Shown here: positions 16,063-25,662 of the stretch, in pieces
Position numbering within the stretch: position 1 is the first letter of the stretch
Layout: each line of letters opens with the position of its first letter
Assembly: GCA_050181835.1 (NCBI GenBank)
Contig: JBFXCU010000012.1
Coordinates: 18,215-82,214, forward strand
Direction of reading: 5' to 3'
Length of the DNA stretch: 64,000 nucleotides
DNA from: CAILZL01 sp050181835
GTDB taxonomy: Bacteria; Pseudomonadota; Gammaproteobacteria; Steroidobacterales; Steroidobacteraceae
Notes under the pieces: generated by a model
What the model was told of the DNA's origin: nothing
Databases searched by the model: none
Seen by the model: only the letters and a program-made list of their open reading frames with translations
Program-made: the position numbers and the translations under genes

Positions 16063-17365
16063 GATTCGCCACATCTTGTAATTGCGTACGCAGAGCAGCC
16101 AAGGTTGGCTCGATTTCAGTTTCCTGACGTGGCAACGATAACAACTGCGCCAGCGCCGGTGGCACCGGCACGGGTTTATCAACTAACGGTTCAACAATAT
16201 CGTTGAACTTGGCTGGATGGGCAGTACCGACCAACACCCACTGTTTACTCAATTGCTCCTGGGGCAAGTGCCAATACACTTCTGCGGCGGTGGCAGTATG
16301 CGGGCACCACACCAACTGCAACTTTTGCGCATCGTGTGCAATACGCGCGCGAATCTGTTCATCACTGACACTGACGGCAGTGACCTGCTGACGCAAGGCA
16401 TCAAAGCCATACAACGAACGCAGGCGTTCCATATTGCTGGGATTACCTACATCCATCGCCGACGCCAATGTGGCGAAACTCTGGCGTGGTTGCCACTCAC
16501 CAGTATCAAGGTAGTCAGGAATGGTGCGATTGGCGTTGGTAGCCAGTATCACCTGACCGATGGGCAGTCCCATGGCGCGTGCCCAGATGCAGGCCATGGA
16601 GTTGCCAAGGTTGCCACTGGGAATAATGAAATTGGCTGGCTGGCCAGTACGGCGCCATATTTCCAACGCACTACGTACGTAGTAAACCATTTGTGGTAAT
16701 AACCGACCAATGTTGATGCTATTGGCCGATGACAATTCATGTGATTGCGCTAACGACGCATCCATGAACGCCTCTTTTACCATGCGTTGACAATCATCGA
16801 AGGTGCCATGCACGCTGAAGGTGCGGATATTGCCACCCCAACAAGCCAGTTGTTGTGCTTGGCGTTGTGAGACCAAACCTTTGGGATACAAAACCGCCAC
16901 GTCGACCCATGGTCGACCGTGAAACGCAGCAGCCACTGCGCCACCTGTATCACCGGAAGTTGCCACAAGAATAGTCAGTTTACGTGGCTTGCCAGCTCGG
17001 ATGCGCTCCATGCTGGCAGCCAAAAATCGTGCGCCAAAATCTTTAAACGCGGCAGTTGGACCATGCACCAGTTCCAGCACCGATACTGGCCCTGCCGTTC
17101 CGTTTATGGGGGTTAAAGGCGCGGGGAAATTAAAGGCCTCACGACACACTTCCGCCAATACTGGAGCGAGTGCATCACCGGCTGCGAATGGCGCAATCAA
17201 CTTGGCGGCAATATCTGCCAGTTCAGTAAGACCGTCAAAATCTGCGGCGGTGAAGCGGGGTATATCAACCGGCACATACAAGCCGCCATCGGGCGCAATG
17301 CCTTGGGCAAGGGCGGTGCTCAAACTGACACGATGATCCGGATTACGGGTACTGTGAAACAACAT
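16055..17365 (-). CDS. thrC: Threonine synthase
   Basis: A 436-residue pyridoxal-phosphate enzyme converting O-phosphohomoserine to threonine. LVHGPTAAFKDFGARFLA holds the Schiff-base lysine, ATSGDTGGAVAAAF and SANSINIGRLLPQMVYY match family segments, and PSGNLGN binds the PLP phosphate. The N-terminus FHSTRNPDHRVSLSTALAQGIAPDGGLYVP is typical. I start at ATG 17365; an in-frame TTG at 17368 is adjacent. It is the last biosynthetic gene of thrA-thrB-thrC and overlaps the NERD gene. Confidence 0.97.
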   Translation of the reverse strand: MLFHSTRNPDHRVSLSTALAQGIAPDGGLYVPVDIPRFTAADFDGLTELADIAAKLIAPFAAGDALAPVLAEVCREAFNFPAPLTPINGTAGPVSVLELVHGPTAAFKDFGARFLAASMERIRAGKPRKLTILVATSGDTGGAVAAAFHGRPWVDVAVLYPKGLVSQRQAQQLACWGGNIRTFSVHGTFDDCQRMVKEAFMDASLAQSHELSSANSINIGRLLPQMVYYVRSALEIWRRTGQPANFIIPSGNLGNSMACIWARAMGLPIGQVILATNANRTIPDYLDTGEWQPRQSFATLASAMDVGNPSNMERLRSLYGFDALRQQVTAVSVSDEQIRARIAHDAQKLQLVWCPHTATAAEVYWHLPQEQLSKQWVLVGTAHPAKFNDIVEPLVDKPVPVPPALAQLLSLPRQETEIEPTLAALRTQLQDVANHE

Positions 17366-17400
17366 CAATTAACCAACCATGAAAAACAACTTAGTCAAAT

Positions 17401-18351
17401 TTAGTCAATTAATCGGGCGCCAGTGGGTTCCAAGCTGGAAATCCACGCGTCGCTATCCAAGCCTACTGCCTTGAAAGCTGCGACCATGCCATCGCGTGCC
17501 AATTCTGCGCGGTCGGGAGTAATCCAGGCAAATACCGTCGGGCCAGCACCTGATATGGAGCACCCTAGCGCACCGGCACTCATGGCGGCGTGTTTGACTG
17601 CATCAAAGCCAGGGATCAATACGCGACGTTGCGGTTCGATAATCACATCGTTCAACGATTCGCCAATCAGCCGTAAGTCGTTGGTAAAGCACCCGGTCAG
17701 AAAACCTGCCAGATTGGCGGTTTGCCAAGTCACATCTGACAACGGTACCGTGTCCTTTAAGATTTTGCGTGCATCGCGTGTCGCCAGCATCATGTGTGGG
17801 TGTACCAGCACGCAACGAACATTGTCCGGAACGGGAATCTGTTTGACGTTTGGGTTATCAATGCCCACTGTCAACACTAGGCCGCCAAACAATGAAGGCG
17901 CAATGTTATCGACATGCACTGAACCGCTGGCCACTTCTTCACCATGCATGGCATGTTGCAACAAGGCCAGTTGAGTCAAGGGTGTGGGTAATAGTGCATT
18001 GGCGGCAACGACAGCGGCGACTGCAGAAGCAGCTGAGCCGCCCAGTCCTGAGCCGAGCGGGATGCCTTTTTCAATGGTCAACTCAATGCCGAACCCTGGT
18101 TGTTGCGCTTTAACAATGCTCATTACTGCGCGACCTGCTGTGTTGCGCTCCGCTTCCAATGGCAAATCCAGCACTGTTCCGGTGATGGCAGCAATGCGCA
18201 CACCAAGCTCCACGGTGCGGCGTGCTGTAACCCGATCACCGATGGCCTGCACACTCAAGCCTAATATATCAAAGCCGACCGCGACATTACCGACGCTGGC
18301 TGGCGCAAACGCCGTAGCCGATTGCCGGCCCGCATTATTTGAGGTTGTCAT
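17401..18351 (-). CDS. thrB: Homoserine kinase (GHMP family)
   Basis: A 316-residue kinase that phosphorylates homoserine. FAPASVGNVAVGFDILGLSV near the N-terminus and the ATP-binding GIPLGSGLGGSAASAVAA loop (about 91-108) are diagnostic of the GHMP superfamily, and SGAGPTVFAW is the third motif. Its ATG overlaps the thrA stop (TAATG), indicating translational coupling. The length is normal. Confidence 0.97.
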   Translation of the reverse strand: MTTSNNAGRQSATAFAPASVGNVAVGFDILGLSVQAIGDRVTARRTVELGVRIAAITGTVLDLPLEAERNTAGRAVMSIVKAQQPGFGIELTIEKGIPLGSGLGGSAASAVAAVVAANALLPTPLTQLALLQHAMHGEEVASGSVHVDNIAPSLFGGLVLTVGIDNPNVKQIPVPDNVRCVLVHPHMMLATRDARKILKDTVPLSDVTWQTANLAGFLTGCFTNDLRLIGESLNDVIIEPQRRVLIPGFDAVKHAAMSAGALGCSISGAGPTVFAWITPDRAELARDGMVAAFKAVGLDSDAWISSLEPTGARLID

Positions 18352-20861
18352 TAGAGCTTGGCACCGAGATAGGCACAGACACGTAACAGATCGGCAAACA
18401 CGCCACCGGCAGTTACTTCAGGGCCCGCTCCCGGACCTTGCACTACCAATGGATTCTGATTGTAGCGACTGGTACTGAAGCGCACGACGTTATCAGTGAG
18501 ATTGATGTTGGCGAAGGTATGATTGCGAGGTAGCTCTACCAGACCTACGGTTGCTTTGCGAGTTGCCGCATCCAGCGAACCTATGTACCGCAGTACCTGA
18601 TCACGACCGCGCGCAGCGGCCAGACGTTGTTGCATCTGTTGATCGAATTCTGGCAACCGTTGCAGGTATTCATCGACACTGCAGTCCTTGAGTGCTGCGG
18701 GCACCAGCGTTTCCAGCGCGACATCAGTCAGCTCAAGGTCAAGGCCCATCTCCCGACCGAGAATCACTACTTTGCGCGCGAAATCCAAGCCAGACAAATC
18801 ATCGCGTGGATCAGGTTCGGTGTAACCCTTCGCTTTGGCTTCGCGTACTACCGCTGAAAATGGCTGTGAACCATCATAGACATTGAACAAATACGCCAGT
18901 GTGCCCGATAGTATTCCTTCGATGCGTACGATCTCATCGCCAGTTTCACGTAAGTCATGCAAGGTTTGAATCACCGGTAACCCAGCACCTACAGTGGCTT
19001 CATACAAGTAGTGCGAACCACCGCTGCGACGAGCCGCCTGTAGCTGCTGGAAATAAGTATAGCTACCGCTATTGGCTTTCTTGTTGGGGGTGACGACGTG
19101 AATGCCTGCTGCCAACCATTCTGCGTAGTGACTAGCTACTTCGGCACTGGCTGAACAGTCAACGATTATCGCATGCGGTAAGTGACTGGCATGAATGTGT
19201 TCGGCAAACCGTTTCAAGTCAGCAGGTTCTTTTTCGGTGGACGCCATATCACGCCAATTGTTGAGCGACATTTCGCCAGCCACCAACTGCATGGTTTTTG
19301 ACTTGACCGTACCACGCACACGCAGGTCTATATTGAAGTTGCGCGCCAAGCGTTCAACTTGCGTAGCTAGTTGGTCTAGGAACGCAGCACCGACCAAGCC
19401 AGGGCCAATCACCCCAATGGAAACCGTATTGGGCGAAAGATAAAATCCAGAGTGCACCGAGCGTAATGCACGCGCCGAATGCTTACCATCAATGACCACC
19501 GAAATATTGCGTTCGGATGCGCCCTGCGCAATGGCTTTGACACTAACACCAGTATTACCTAGTGCATTGAACACCTTGCCAGCCACTCCATGCGAACCCG
19601 CCATGCCGTCACCTACTACGGCGAGGATGCTACAGTCGCGGGTCACTTCGACGCGCTGAATCTGGCCCTGCCGCAACTCGCTATGGAAAGCGTCACGCAC
19701 TACGTGTTCGGCTTTATCTGCTTCTGATTCGGGTATGGCAAAACAAATGGAATGTTCGGAACTGCCTTGAGAAATTAATATCACCGAAATCTCATGTTCG
19801 CGTAATGCACCGAATAGACGATGCGCAGTACCCGGTACGCCAATCATGCCAGCACCTTCGAGGTTTACCAGTGCGATCCTGTCAAAGCTGGTAATGCCTT
19901 TCACGAGCAAGGCCGATTCCGGTTTGGCGCAAATCAGCGTGCCCGCCTTGTCCGGCGCAAAAGAATTGCGAATCCAGATAGGAATTTGTTGTGCCACCGC
20001 CGGTGCCATGGTCTGCGGATGAATGACTTTGGCGCCAAAGTACGCCAGCTCCATGGCCTCGTTGTAAGACAGCGAGTCAATGACTCGCGCATCCGGTACC
20101 AGGCGCGGATCGGCACTCAGTACGCCATCCACATCGGTCCAGATAATGATTTCTGAGGCGTTGAGTAGCGCACCAAAAATTGATCCAGAAAAATCGCTGC
20201 CGTTACGCCCCAGCGTGGTTTGCAGGCCTTTGGCATCTCGGGCAATAAAGCCCGTAACAATTAATGTGGTTGGCCCTTGGTGTTGAATAACTTTTGCGGT
20301 GTTGGCGCGTGAGTTCTCCCAGCGCACTGCCGGGCCTAACGGGCTCCAGTCAACGCTGACGATATCGCGGGCGTCGATCCATTCAACTATCCCCGGACGG
20401 TTGCCGCGACCGCGCAAATAGCGCATGAACAGCCTGGTTGACCAGATCTCACCAAAACCGGCCACCAGATCTCGCACCATCTGTGAAGCCGCGCGGATCA
20501 AACTCACCGTATGCAAAATATTGGTGATGTCCTGACAGTCCCGATCCAGCAGCTCGCTGTAATCTTGGCGATCGGCAGGAGTCAGTAGTGTTTCTGCAAT
20601 CTTGATATGGCGCTGACGTACGGCTTCCAATTGCGTAGTGACGGTTGCTTCTTGGCGCTCGGCGGATTCCACCAGATTCAGCATGGCATCAGTGACGCCG
20701 CGACAGGCGGACAGCACTACCGCCATGCGTTGATGAGGGTCACGCTCCAGAATATTCGCTACCCGCTCCATGCATTGTGCGTCAGCGACACTGGAGCCAC
20801 CAAATTTATGAACCTGCCACTGTTGAGCGAGTATCGACGAATCCACGGCGCGTTGAGCCAC
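18351..20861 (-). CDS. thrA: Bifunctional aspartokinase I / homoserine dehydrogenase I
   Basis: An 836-residue fusion catalysing the first and third steps of threonine synthesis. The kinase begins VHKFGGSSVADAQCMERV and has RNGSDFSGSIFGALL. Two ACT regulatory segments lie around residues 330-470 (LVNLEGAGMIGVPGTAHRLFGALRE; ILAVVGDGMAGSHGVAGKVFNALGNTGVSV). The dehydrogenase starts at about 480 with GVIGPGLVGAAFLDQL and ends with GLDFARKVVILGREMG and VVQGPGAGPEVTAGGVF. Feedback inhibition by threonine is expected from the ACT domains. The start is probably GTG at 20861, with a weak site GAGAA. The 165 bases upstream hold a 6-bp hairpin (CGCCTG, loop CCAAA, CAGGCG) but no clear Thr/Ile leader peptide. 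Confidence 0.95.
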   Translation of the reverse strand: MAQRAVDSSILAQQWQVHKFGGSSVADAQCMERVANILERDPHQRMAVVLSACRGVTDAMLNLVESAERQEATVTTQLEAVRQRHIKIAETLLTPADRQDYSELLDRDCQDITNILHTVSLIRAASQMVRDLVAGFGEIWSTRLFMRYLRGRGNRPGIVEWIDARDIVSVDWSPLGPAVRWENSRANTAKVIQHQGPTTLIVTGFIARDAKGLQTTLGRNGSDFSGSIFGALLNASEIIIWTDVDGVLSADPRLVPDARVIDSLSYNEAMELAYFGAKVIHPQTMAPAVAQQIPIWIRNSFAPDKAGTLICAKPESALLVKGITSFDRIALVNLEGAGMIGVPGTAHRLFGALREHEISVILISQGSSEHSICFAIPESEADKAEHVVRDAFHSELRQGQIQRVEVTRDCSILAVVGDGMAGSHGVAGKVFNALGNTGVSVKAIAQGASERNISVVIDGKHSARALRSVHSGFYLSPNTVSIGVIGPGLVGAAFLDQLATQVERLARNFNIDLRVRGTVKSKTMQLVAGEMSLNNWRDMASTEKEPADLKRFAEHIHASHLPHAIIVDCSASAEVASHYAEWLAAGIHVVTPNKKANSGSYTYFQQLQAARRSGGSHYLYEATVGAGLPVIQTLHDLRETGDEIVRIEGILSGTLAYLFNVYDGSQPFSAVVREAKAKGYTEPDPRDDLSGLDFARKVVILGREMGLDLELTDVALETLVPAALKDCSVDEYLQRLPEFDQQMQQRLAAARGRDQVLRYIGSLDAATRKATVGLVELPRNHTFANINLTDNVVRFSTSRYNQNPLVVQGPGAGPEVTAGGVFADLLRVCAYLGAKL

Positions 20862-21026
20862 TGCTTGTTCTCTATCAAGTTGCTACGAGAAAGTGCGCGC
20901 CTAGTGCACAGCGCCTGTTTGGCAGGCGTGACCCCGTCCGCAGGCGGCGCAAGGCCCGACACTGTACTGACAGTATTTGCCGTGAGCAAGCCACAAAATC
21001 AAACGAGCTCAGGCGTTATGGCGTGA

Positions 21027-22328
21027 TTAACTGGGTTCGTTAAAGCGGCCAAAGGCAAACACGGCGTGTTCGTTGTTGGCGGCACCGGTGCGGGCGAAGC
21101 TAAGCGTTTCGGAAGAGTCCACTACGGCAGTGGGCGCTTGTGTTGAATTGAGATAGGTAATGCGAGCTGGGCCAATCTGGATCAGGTCTCGATGCTGAAG
21201 TACGTGCCGAACCACGCGACGCGAATTGACTAGCAGTCCATTAGTGCTACCTAGATCAATCAGCAAATTCTGCGCCGGTTCACGCACGATCAATGCGTGG
21301 TAGCGACTGACAAAAGCGCTATCAATACTGACATCAGCCAGTTCGCTTCGACCGATTAACATCCGATCACCCTGTAAGCTTTGCACGCTGTCGACGCCAC
21401 CGCGTACTGAAATCAACAGTAATGTTTCAGTTGGTGCTGTCTCGGCTTCATGAGGCATGTCCAAGATAGGCTCTTCCGTTACAAGCGAGATGCCAAGCTG
21501 TAGCGCTGCCATTAGTATCGATTGTTCGTTTACAGCAGTCAGTCCTTCCATTGCTGCCACTGCCAGCGCGCGATTACAAATCCGATTGACCACAGTAGGG
21601 GTTCCGCTCGACAAGCGATATAGCAGGGACATTAATGTGTGTGGTATCAAATGGTCAGGGTCCTGCGCACCGGCGGCGCGCAGTCGGTGTGCCACGTAGT
21701 TGGCTAATTGATCCTCGGACAAGCCGGTGATGGCAACTCGCGGCACGCCAGCAGGAACAAGTTTATTTAGTCGTGGTGAGTCAACCACAAGATTCAACAG
21801 CGGTTGACCCAGCAACAGTAGCTTGATCAGACGTGCTCCGTTAGATTCCAAGCAAGCAATATGCCGCAATTCCTCCAATACTTGCGGCTGCATGCATTCA
21901 AGATTTTCAATAATTAACAGGCAGATACGCCCATTCCCTACTTGATGCGTCAGGTATCTGTCCAGCAGTAAACGCCGATCGGTGCGGTCTTGGCTATCTA
22001 GTTCAACACCTAATTGACGTAAAATCTCCAATAGGAACTCGCGCGGCCCCATATCTGTGCGCTGTATGTGAGCCACCAATATTCGGTCATCTAGGCTTGC
22101 AAGAAACAGGCGTGCCAGCAAGCTTTTACCAACTCCTTTGCTGCCGGTCAGGACTCCGGCAGAAACCTGCGAGCACAGCACACGACGCATAAAATCCAAG
22201 GCACGCAAATATTGCTCGCCCGGGAAAAAGTAGCTGTCAGTAGTGACTTCAGCAAAGGCTGGCTCATTCAAGCCCCAAGTGGCGAGCACCTCTTCTTCCC
22301 ACGCATCGTTGGCTGTGTTTTCTGGCAC
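21027..22328 (-). CDS. ExeA/GspA-like AAA+ ATPase with C-terminal FHA domain
   Basis: A 433-residue protein. The N-terminal half is an AAA-type ATPase of the ExeA kind: FFPGEQYLRALDFMRR, Walker A GSKGVGKSLLARLF (about 63-76), Walker B ICLLIIENLE, and an arginine-containing second region SGTPTVVNRICNRAL. The C-terminal ~100 residues form a forkhead-associated domain: RMLIGRSELADVSIDSAFVSRYHALI and LIDLGSTNGLLVNSRRV, so it probably binds phosphothreonine peptides. Related ExeA proteins use ATP to assemble secretin or peptidoglycan-crossing machines. The start is GTG at 22328. No secretion genes are adjacent, so its partner is unknown. Confidence 0.85.
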   Translation of the reverse strand: MPENTANDAWEEEVLATWGLNEPAFAEVTTDSYFFPGEQYLRALDFMRRVLCSQVSAGVLTGSKGVGKSLLARLFLASLDDRILVAHIQRTDMGPREFLLEILRQLGVELDSQDRTDRRLLLDRYLTHQVGNGRICLLIIENLECMQPQVLEELRHIACLESNGARLIKLLLLGQPLLNLVVDSPRLNKLVPAGVPRVAITGLSEDQLANYVAHRLRAAGAQDPDHLIPHTLMSLLYRLSSGTPTVVNRICNRALAVAAMEGLTAVNEQSILMAALQLGISLVTEEPILDMPHEAETAPTETLLLISVRGGVDSVQSLQGDRMLIGRSELADVSIDSAFVSRYHALIVREPAQNLLIDLGSTNGLLVNSRRVVRHVLQHRDLIQIGPARITYLNSTQAPTAVVDSSETLSFARTGAANNEHAVFAFGRFNEPS

Positions 22329-22476
22329 GCTGACAGTGAATCCTAGTGACTGATGCCGATATTATTTGCCCGAGTCTACTTACCTCGTAAGGACTTACAA
22401 GCTACCGTCTGACGTGTGGCAGCATGTGAGCCCAAAATTGGCGAGCTCCCGCTAGTGACTGGTGGATTCTACTAAG

Positions 22477-22554
<78 letters not shown>

Positions 22555-22640
22555 ACCGATGGTAACCAGTTTATAGTCGTGATTACGCAGGCTGCGGATC
22601 ATAGCGGAAGCGCATCACGCCTAACAGAGAATTATCGACT

Positions 22641-22997
22641 TTAGCGCCGGAGTATCTTTAGTACGTCCTCAAGCTCGCTGCGCAATTGACGCACGACTTG
22701 CTGCGTCTGATTCGCGTCACCCTTGGCCTCTTCACCTTCAAGACGCAGGCGCGCGCCGCCAATGGTGAAGCCATGGTCATATAGCAGGCTGCGTATCTGA
22801 CGAATGACCAGTACATCTTGGCGTTGATAATAGCGGCGATTGCCGCGTCGCTTCACTGGACTCAGCTGTTCGAATTCCTGCTCCCAATAGCGCAGCACAT
22901 GGGGTTTGACCTCGCACAGCTCGCTCACTTCACCAATGGTGAAGTAGCGTTTACCAGGAATTGGCGGCAATTCGTTGTTATTCGCTGGTTCCAACAT
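22641..22997 (-). CDS. MerR-family regulator downstream of ihfA
   Basis: A 118-residue MerR-type protein. KRYFTIGEVSELCEVKPHVLRYWEQEFEQLSPVKRRGNRRYYQRQDVLVIRQIRSLLYDHGFTI is the DNA-binding helix-turn-helix and wing. The C-terminal helix likely dimerises. No effector-binding cysteines are present, so what it senses is unknown. The start overlaps the end of ihfA by 20 bases and has GAGG upstream. This pheS-pheT-ihfA-merR-tRNA-Pro order is widely conserved in gammaproteobacteria. Confidence 0.9.
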   Translation of the reverse strand: MLEPANNNELPPIPGKRYFTIGEVSELCEVKPHVLRYWEQEFEQLSPVKRRGNRRYYQRQDVLVIRQIRSLLYDHGFTIGGARLRLEGEEAKGDANQTQQVVRQLRSELEDVLKILRR

Positions 22998-23280
22998 AGG
23001 CCTCTACTCTGGCTTTGAGTTTTTGACCTGGGCGAAAAGTAACAACTCGTCGGGCACTAATGGGAATTTCTTCGCCGGTTTTGGGATTGCGGCCTGGACG
23101 CTGGTTCTTGTCGCGCAGGTCAAAATTACCAAAGCTGGACAACTTGACTTGCTCACCATTGGACAGGGCGGTGCGGATTTCCTCAAAAAATAAGTCAATC
23201 AATTCGCGTGCTTCACGCTTATTTAGACCCAATTGGTCAAACAGGGCTTCCGCAATTTCTGCCTTGGTCAGTGCCGCCAT
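22978..23280 (-). CDS. ihfA: Integration host factor alpha subunit
   Basis: A 100-residue HU/IHF-family DNA-bending protein. ALTKAEIAEALFDQLGLNKREARELIDLFFEEIR and the beta-arm region NFDLRDKNQRPGRNPKTGEEIPISARRVVTFRPGQKLKARVE are diagnostic; the Pro in RPGRNPKT intercalates DNA. It forms a heterodimer with IhfB. It lies 2 bases after pheT, so it is part of the same transcript. Confidence 0.97.
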   Translation of the reverse strand: MAALTKAEIAEALFDQLGLNKREARELIDLFFEEIRTALSNGEQVKLSSFGNFDLRDKNQRPGRNPKTGEEIPISARRVVTFRPGQKLKARVEAYVGTSE

Positions 23281-23282
23281 AG

Positions 23283-25655
23283 TTATTTGTCTCTGAGTCG
23301 TGCGTCCAGTCGCTGCGCCAGATGTCCAATGACTCGTATTATCACGGTGTCAACTTCAGCATCAGTTAGCGTCCGTGAAGTATCCTGCAAATAAACTCCT
23401 AAGGCTATGCTTTTCTTGCCTTTATCTAAGTCAGCCCCATGATATACATCGAAAATACTGAAGTCATGTAGCAGTGGGCCGGCAGATTCACGCACCGCCG
23501 CCGCTAATTCACTGAATGGCGTGCTCTCTGCAACCAGTAATGCCAAATCACGGCGCACCACTGGAAAACGAGATATTTCTTTATATTCTGGTAGTTGAGA
23601 GTCAAATCTCGACTCAATCTCGAGCTCAAACACTATTGCTGAATACATCAAGTCCAGTGATTTTACTAATGAAGGGTTCAATCTACCCAGCCAACCGACC
23701 GGTTGACCATTGCACAAAATGCGCGCGCTCTGCCCAGGATGTAGCGCAGAGTGAGAGGCGGCAACGAAACTAAATTCTCCGAACCGTCCGGTCAACGTCA
23801 ACAAGGCTTCCACATCCGCTTTAACATCATGAAAGTCGATAACGGTGGTGGCAGTGCCCCATTGTTTGGGAGCCAATAAGCCACCTGCTATACCGGCAAT
23901 CACGCCTGTTTCTTGCTTTCCATCAGCAGAAAACTGTCGCCCGGTTTCAAACAACCGTATCCGTGGCTGTTGCCGTTTCTGGTTGTGTTGCAGCGCCTGT
24001 AATAAACCCGGCCACAGCGATAATCGCATGACGGCGAGTTCAGCTGAAATGGGGTTGGCAAGTGTCAGCGCAGGCGCATTCGCGAACATTGCCTGCTGAA
24101 TGACCGGGTCAGTAAAGCTGTAAGTAATTGCTTCCTGATAGCCCCGATCCACCAGCAATAAGGCGCAGCGTCTGGCAGGTATTTGTGTTTCGCTTATATT
24201 ATGCAAGCGCTGAATAGCCGTCTCCGGCGTGGCAGGAATACGGTCATAGCCGTATATACGCGCCACTTCTTCAATCAGGTCTTCCTCAATACTGAGGTCG
24301 AAACGCCAGCTTGGAGGCACTACGTTCCAGACAGTTGCGTCAGCTGCCGCATCAATCTCTTGCATGCCAAGACTGTTCAATATGCGAGTCACCTCGCTGG
24401 CGGGAATGTCGTGGCCTAATACCCGACAGATACGCGTATGACGTAATTTGATTGGTTGGCGCGCTGGTCTGGTAGAGCCCGTCACCTGCACCGGCCCCGC
24501 CTCACCACCGGCGATGGTCAAAACCAACTGAGTGGCCAATTCAATTGCTCGCTCTTGAAGGTTGAAATCAACCCCGCGTTCAAAGCGCTGCGAGGCATCA
24601 GTCACCAAGCCGTATCGACGGCCCCGGCCAGCGATTGCATCAGGATTGAAATACGCAACTTCCAGTAAAACATCGGTGGTGGTATCGCTGATGGCGGAAT
24701 CCAAGCCACCCATCACCCCAGCTAACGCTAATGTACGATGCTGGTCAGCAATCACTAACACATCGCTACTCAGAGTAATTATCTTGCCATCCAACAGAGT
24801 TACTTGCTCGTTGGCAAACGCTTGTCGCACCACGATGCCGTCTTGCAGTTTGTGCAAGTCATAGGCGTGCATGGGCTGACCCAACTCCAGCATTACATGG
24901 TTGGTGATATCGACAATTGCATTGATCGAGCGAACTCCGGCACGTCGCAGACGTTCCTGCAACCACCACGGAGATCGTGCACCGGGATTAATCCCTTTGA
25001 TAACACGACTGACAAACTTGCCGCAGCCTTCTGAGGCAATCGTGACTGGCAATACCTGCGCATGCGTTGCCGGAATGGGCGGCTGTGCAGGCATAGCCAA
25101 TAACGTACCTTGCTGCGCAGACACCTCACGTGCTACGCCCAGCACGCTCATGCAATCCCCACGATTGGGGGTGAGATTGATGTCAAACACTACATCATCA
25201 AGAGATAAGGCCGTCACTAGATCCTGACCAACAAGCACATCAGTTGGTAATTCCAATAATCCCTGACTCTCTTCCGCCAAACCTAGCTCTTTGGCGGAGC
25301 ACAGCATGCCGAATGAATCCATACCACGCAATTTCGCTTGTTTAATTTCCATGCCGCCAGGCAAGGTCGCGCCAATCCTCGCCAAAGGTACTTTAATACC
25401 CGCGCGAACATTGCTGGCACCGCAAATAATTTGCACTTCTTGTTTGCCATCATTGACACGGCATACGGAAAGTTTTTCAGCATCAGGGTGTTTACTGGTG
25501 GCCAACACTTCAGCCACGACAATACCTGACATGGCCGGCGCTGCCACTGCTTGGCCTTCAATTTCAAGACCCGTCATCGTCAAGGTATGCGCTAGCATCG
25601 GCACATCATGTCCGACATCCACCCAGCGCGATAAGCTTTGCAAACTGATTTTCAT
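23283..25655 (-). CDS. pheT: Phenylalanyl-tRNA synthetase beta subunit
   Basis: A 790-residue subunit of the (alpha-beta)2 enzyme. The N-terminal tRNA-binding domain (VVAEVLATSKHPDAEKLSVCRVN), the B3/B4 editing domain (SINAIVDITNHVMLELGQPMHAYD), the B5 domain (RVLGHDIPASEVTRILNSLGM...WRFDLSIEEDLIEEVARIYGYD) and the C-terminal ferredoxin-like anticodon-binding domain (FPVVRRDLALLV) occur in the usual order. Mischarged Tyr is removed in the editing site. It starts 7 bases after the pheS stop. Confidence 0.97.
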   Translation of the reverse strand: MKISLQSLSRWVDVGHDVPMLAHTLTMTGLEIEGQAVAAPAMSGIVVAEVLATSKHPDAEKLSVCRVNDGKQEVQIICGASNVRAGIKVPLARIGATLPGGMEIKQAKLRGMDSFGMLCSAKELGLAEESQGLLELPTDVLVGQDLVTALSLDDVVFDINLTPNRGDCMSVLGVAREVSAQQGTLLAMPAQPPIPATHAQVLPVTIASEGCGKFVSRVIKGINPGARSPWWLQERLRRAGVRSINAIVDITNHVMLELGQPMHAYDLHKLQDGIVVRQAFANEQVTLLDGKIITLSSDVLVIADQHRTLALAGVMGGLDSAISDTTTDVLLEVAYFNPDAIAGRGRRYGLVTDASQRFERGVDFNLQERAIELATQLVLTIAGGEAGPVQVTGSTRPARQPIKLRHTRICRVLGHDIPASEVTRILNSLGMQEIDAAADATVWNVVPPSWRFDLSIEEDLIEEVARIYGYDRIPATPETAIQRLHNISETQIPARRCALLLVDRGYQEAITYSFTDPVIQQAMFANAPALTLANPISAELAVMRLSLWPGLLQALQHNQKRQQPRIRLFETGRQFSADGKQETGVIAGIAGGLLAPKQWGTATTVIDFHDVKADVEALLTLTGRFGEFSFVAASHSALHPGQSARILCNGQPVGWLGRLNPSLVKSLDLMYSAIVFELEIESRFDSQLPEYKEISRFPVVRRDLALLVAESTPFSELAAAVRESAGPLLHDFSIFDVYHGADLDKGKKSIALGVYLQDTSRTLTDAEVDTVIIRVIGHLAQRLDARLRDK

Positions 25656-25662
25656 GCCGGGC

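Noticed and set aside
16217..16699. Plus-strand open frame of 160 codons antisense to thrC
   Set aside because: It is the shadow of a strongly conserved gene and has no recognisable domain.
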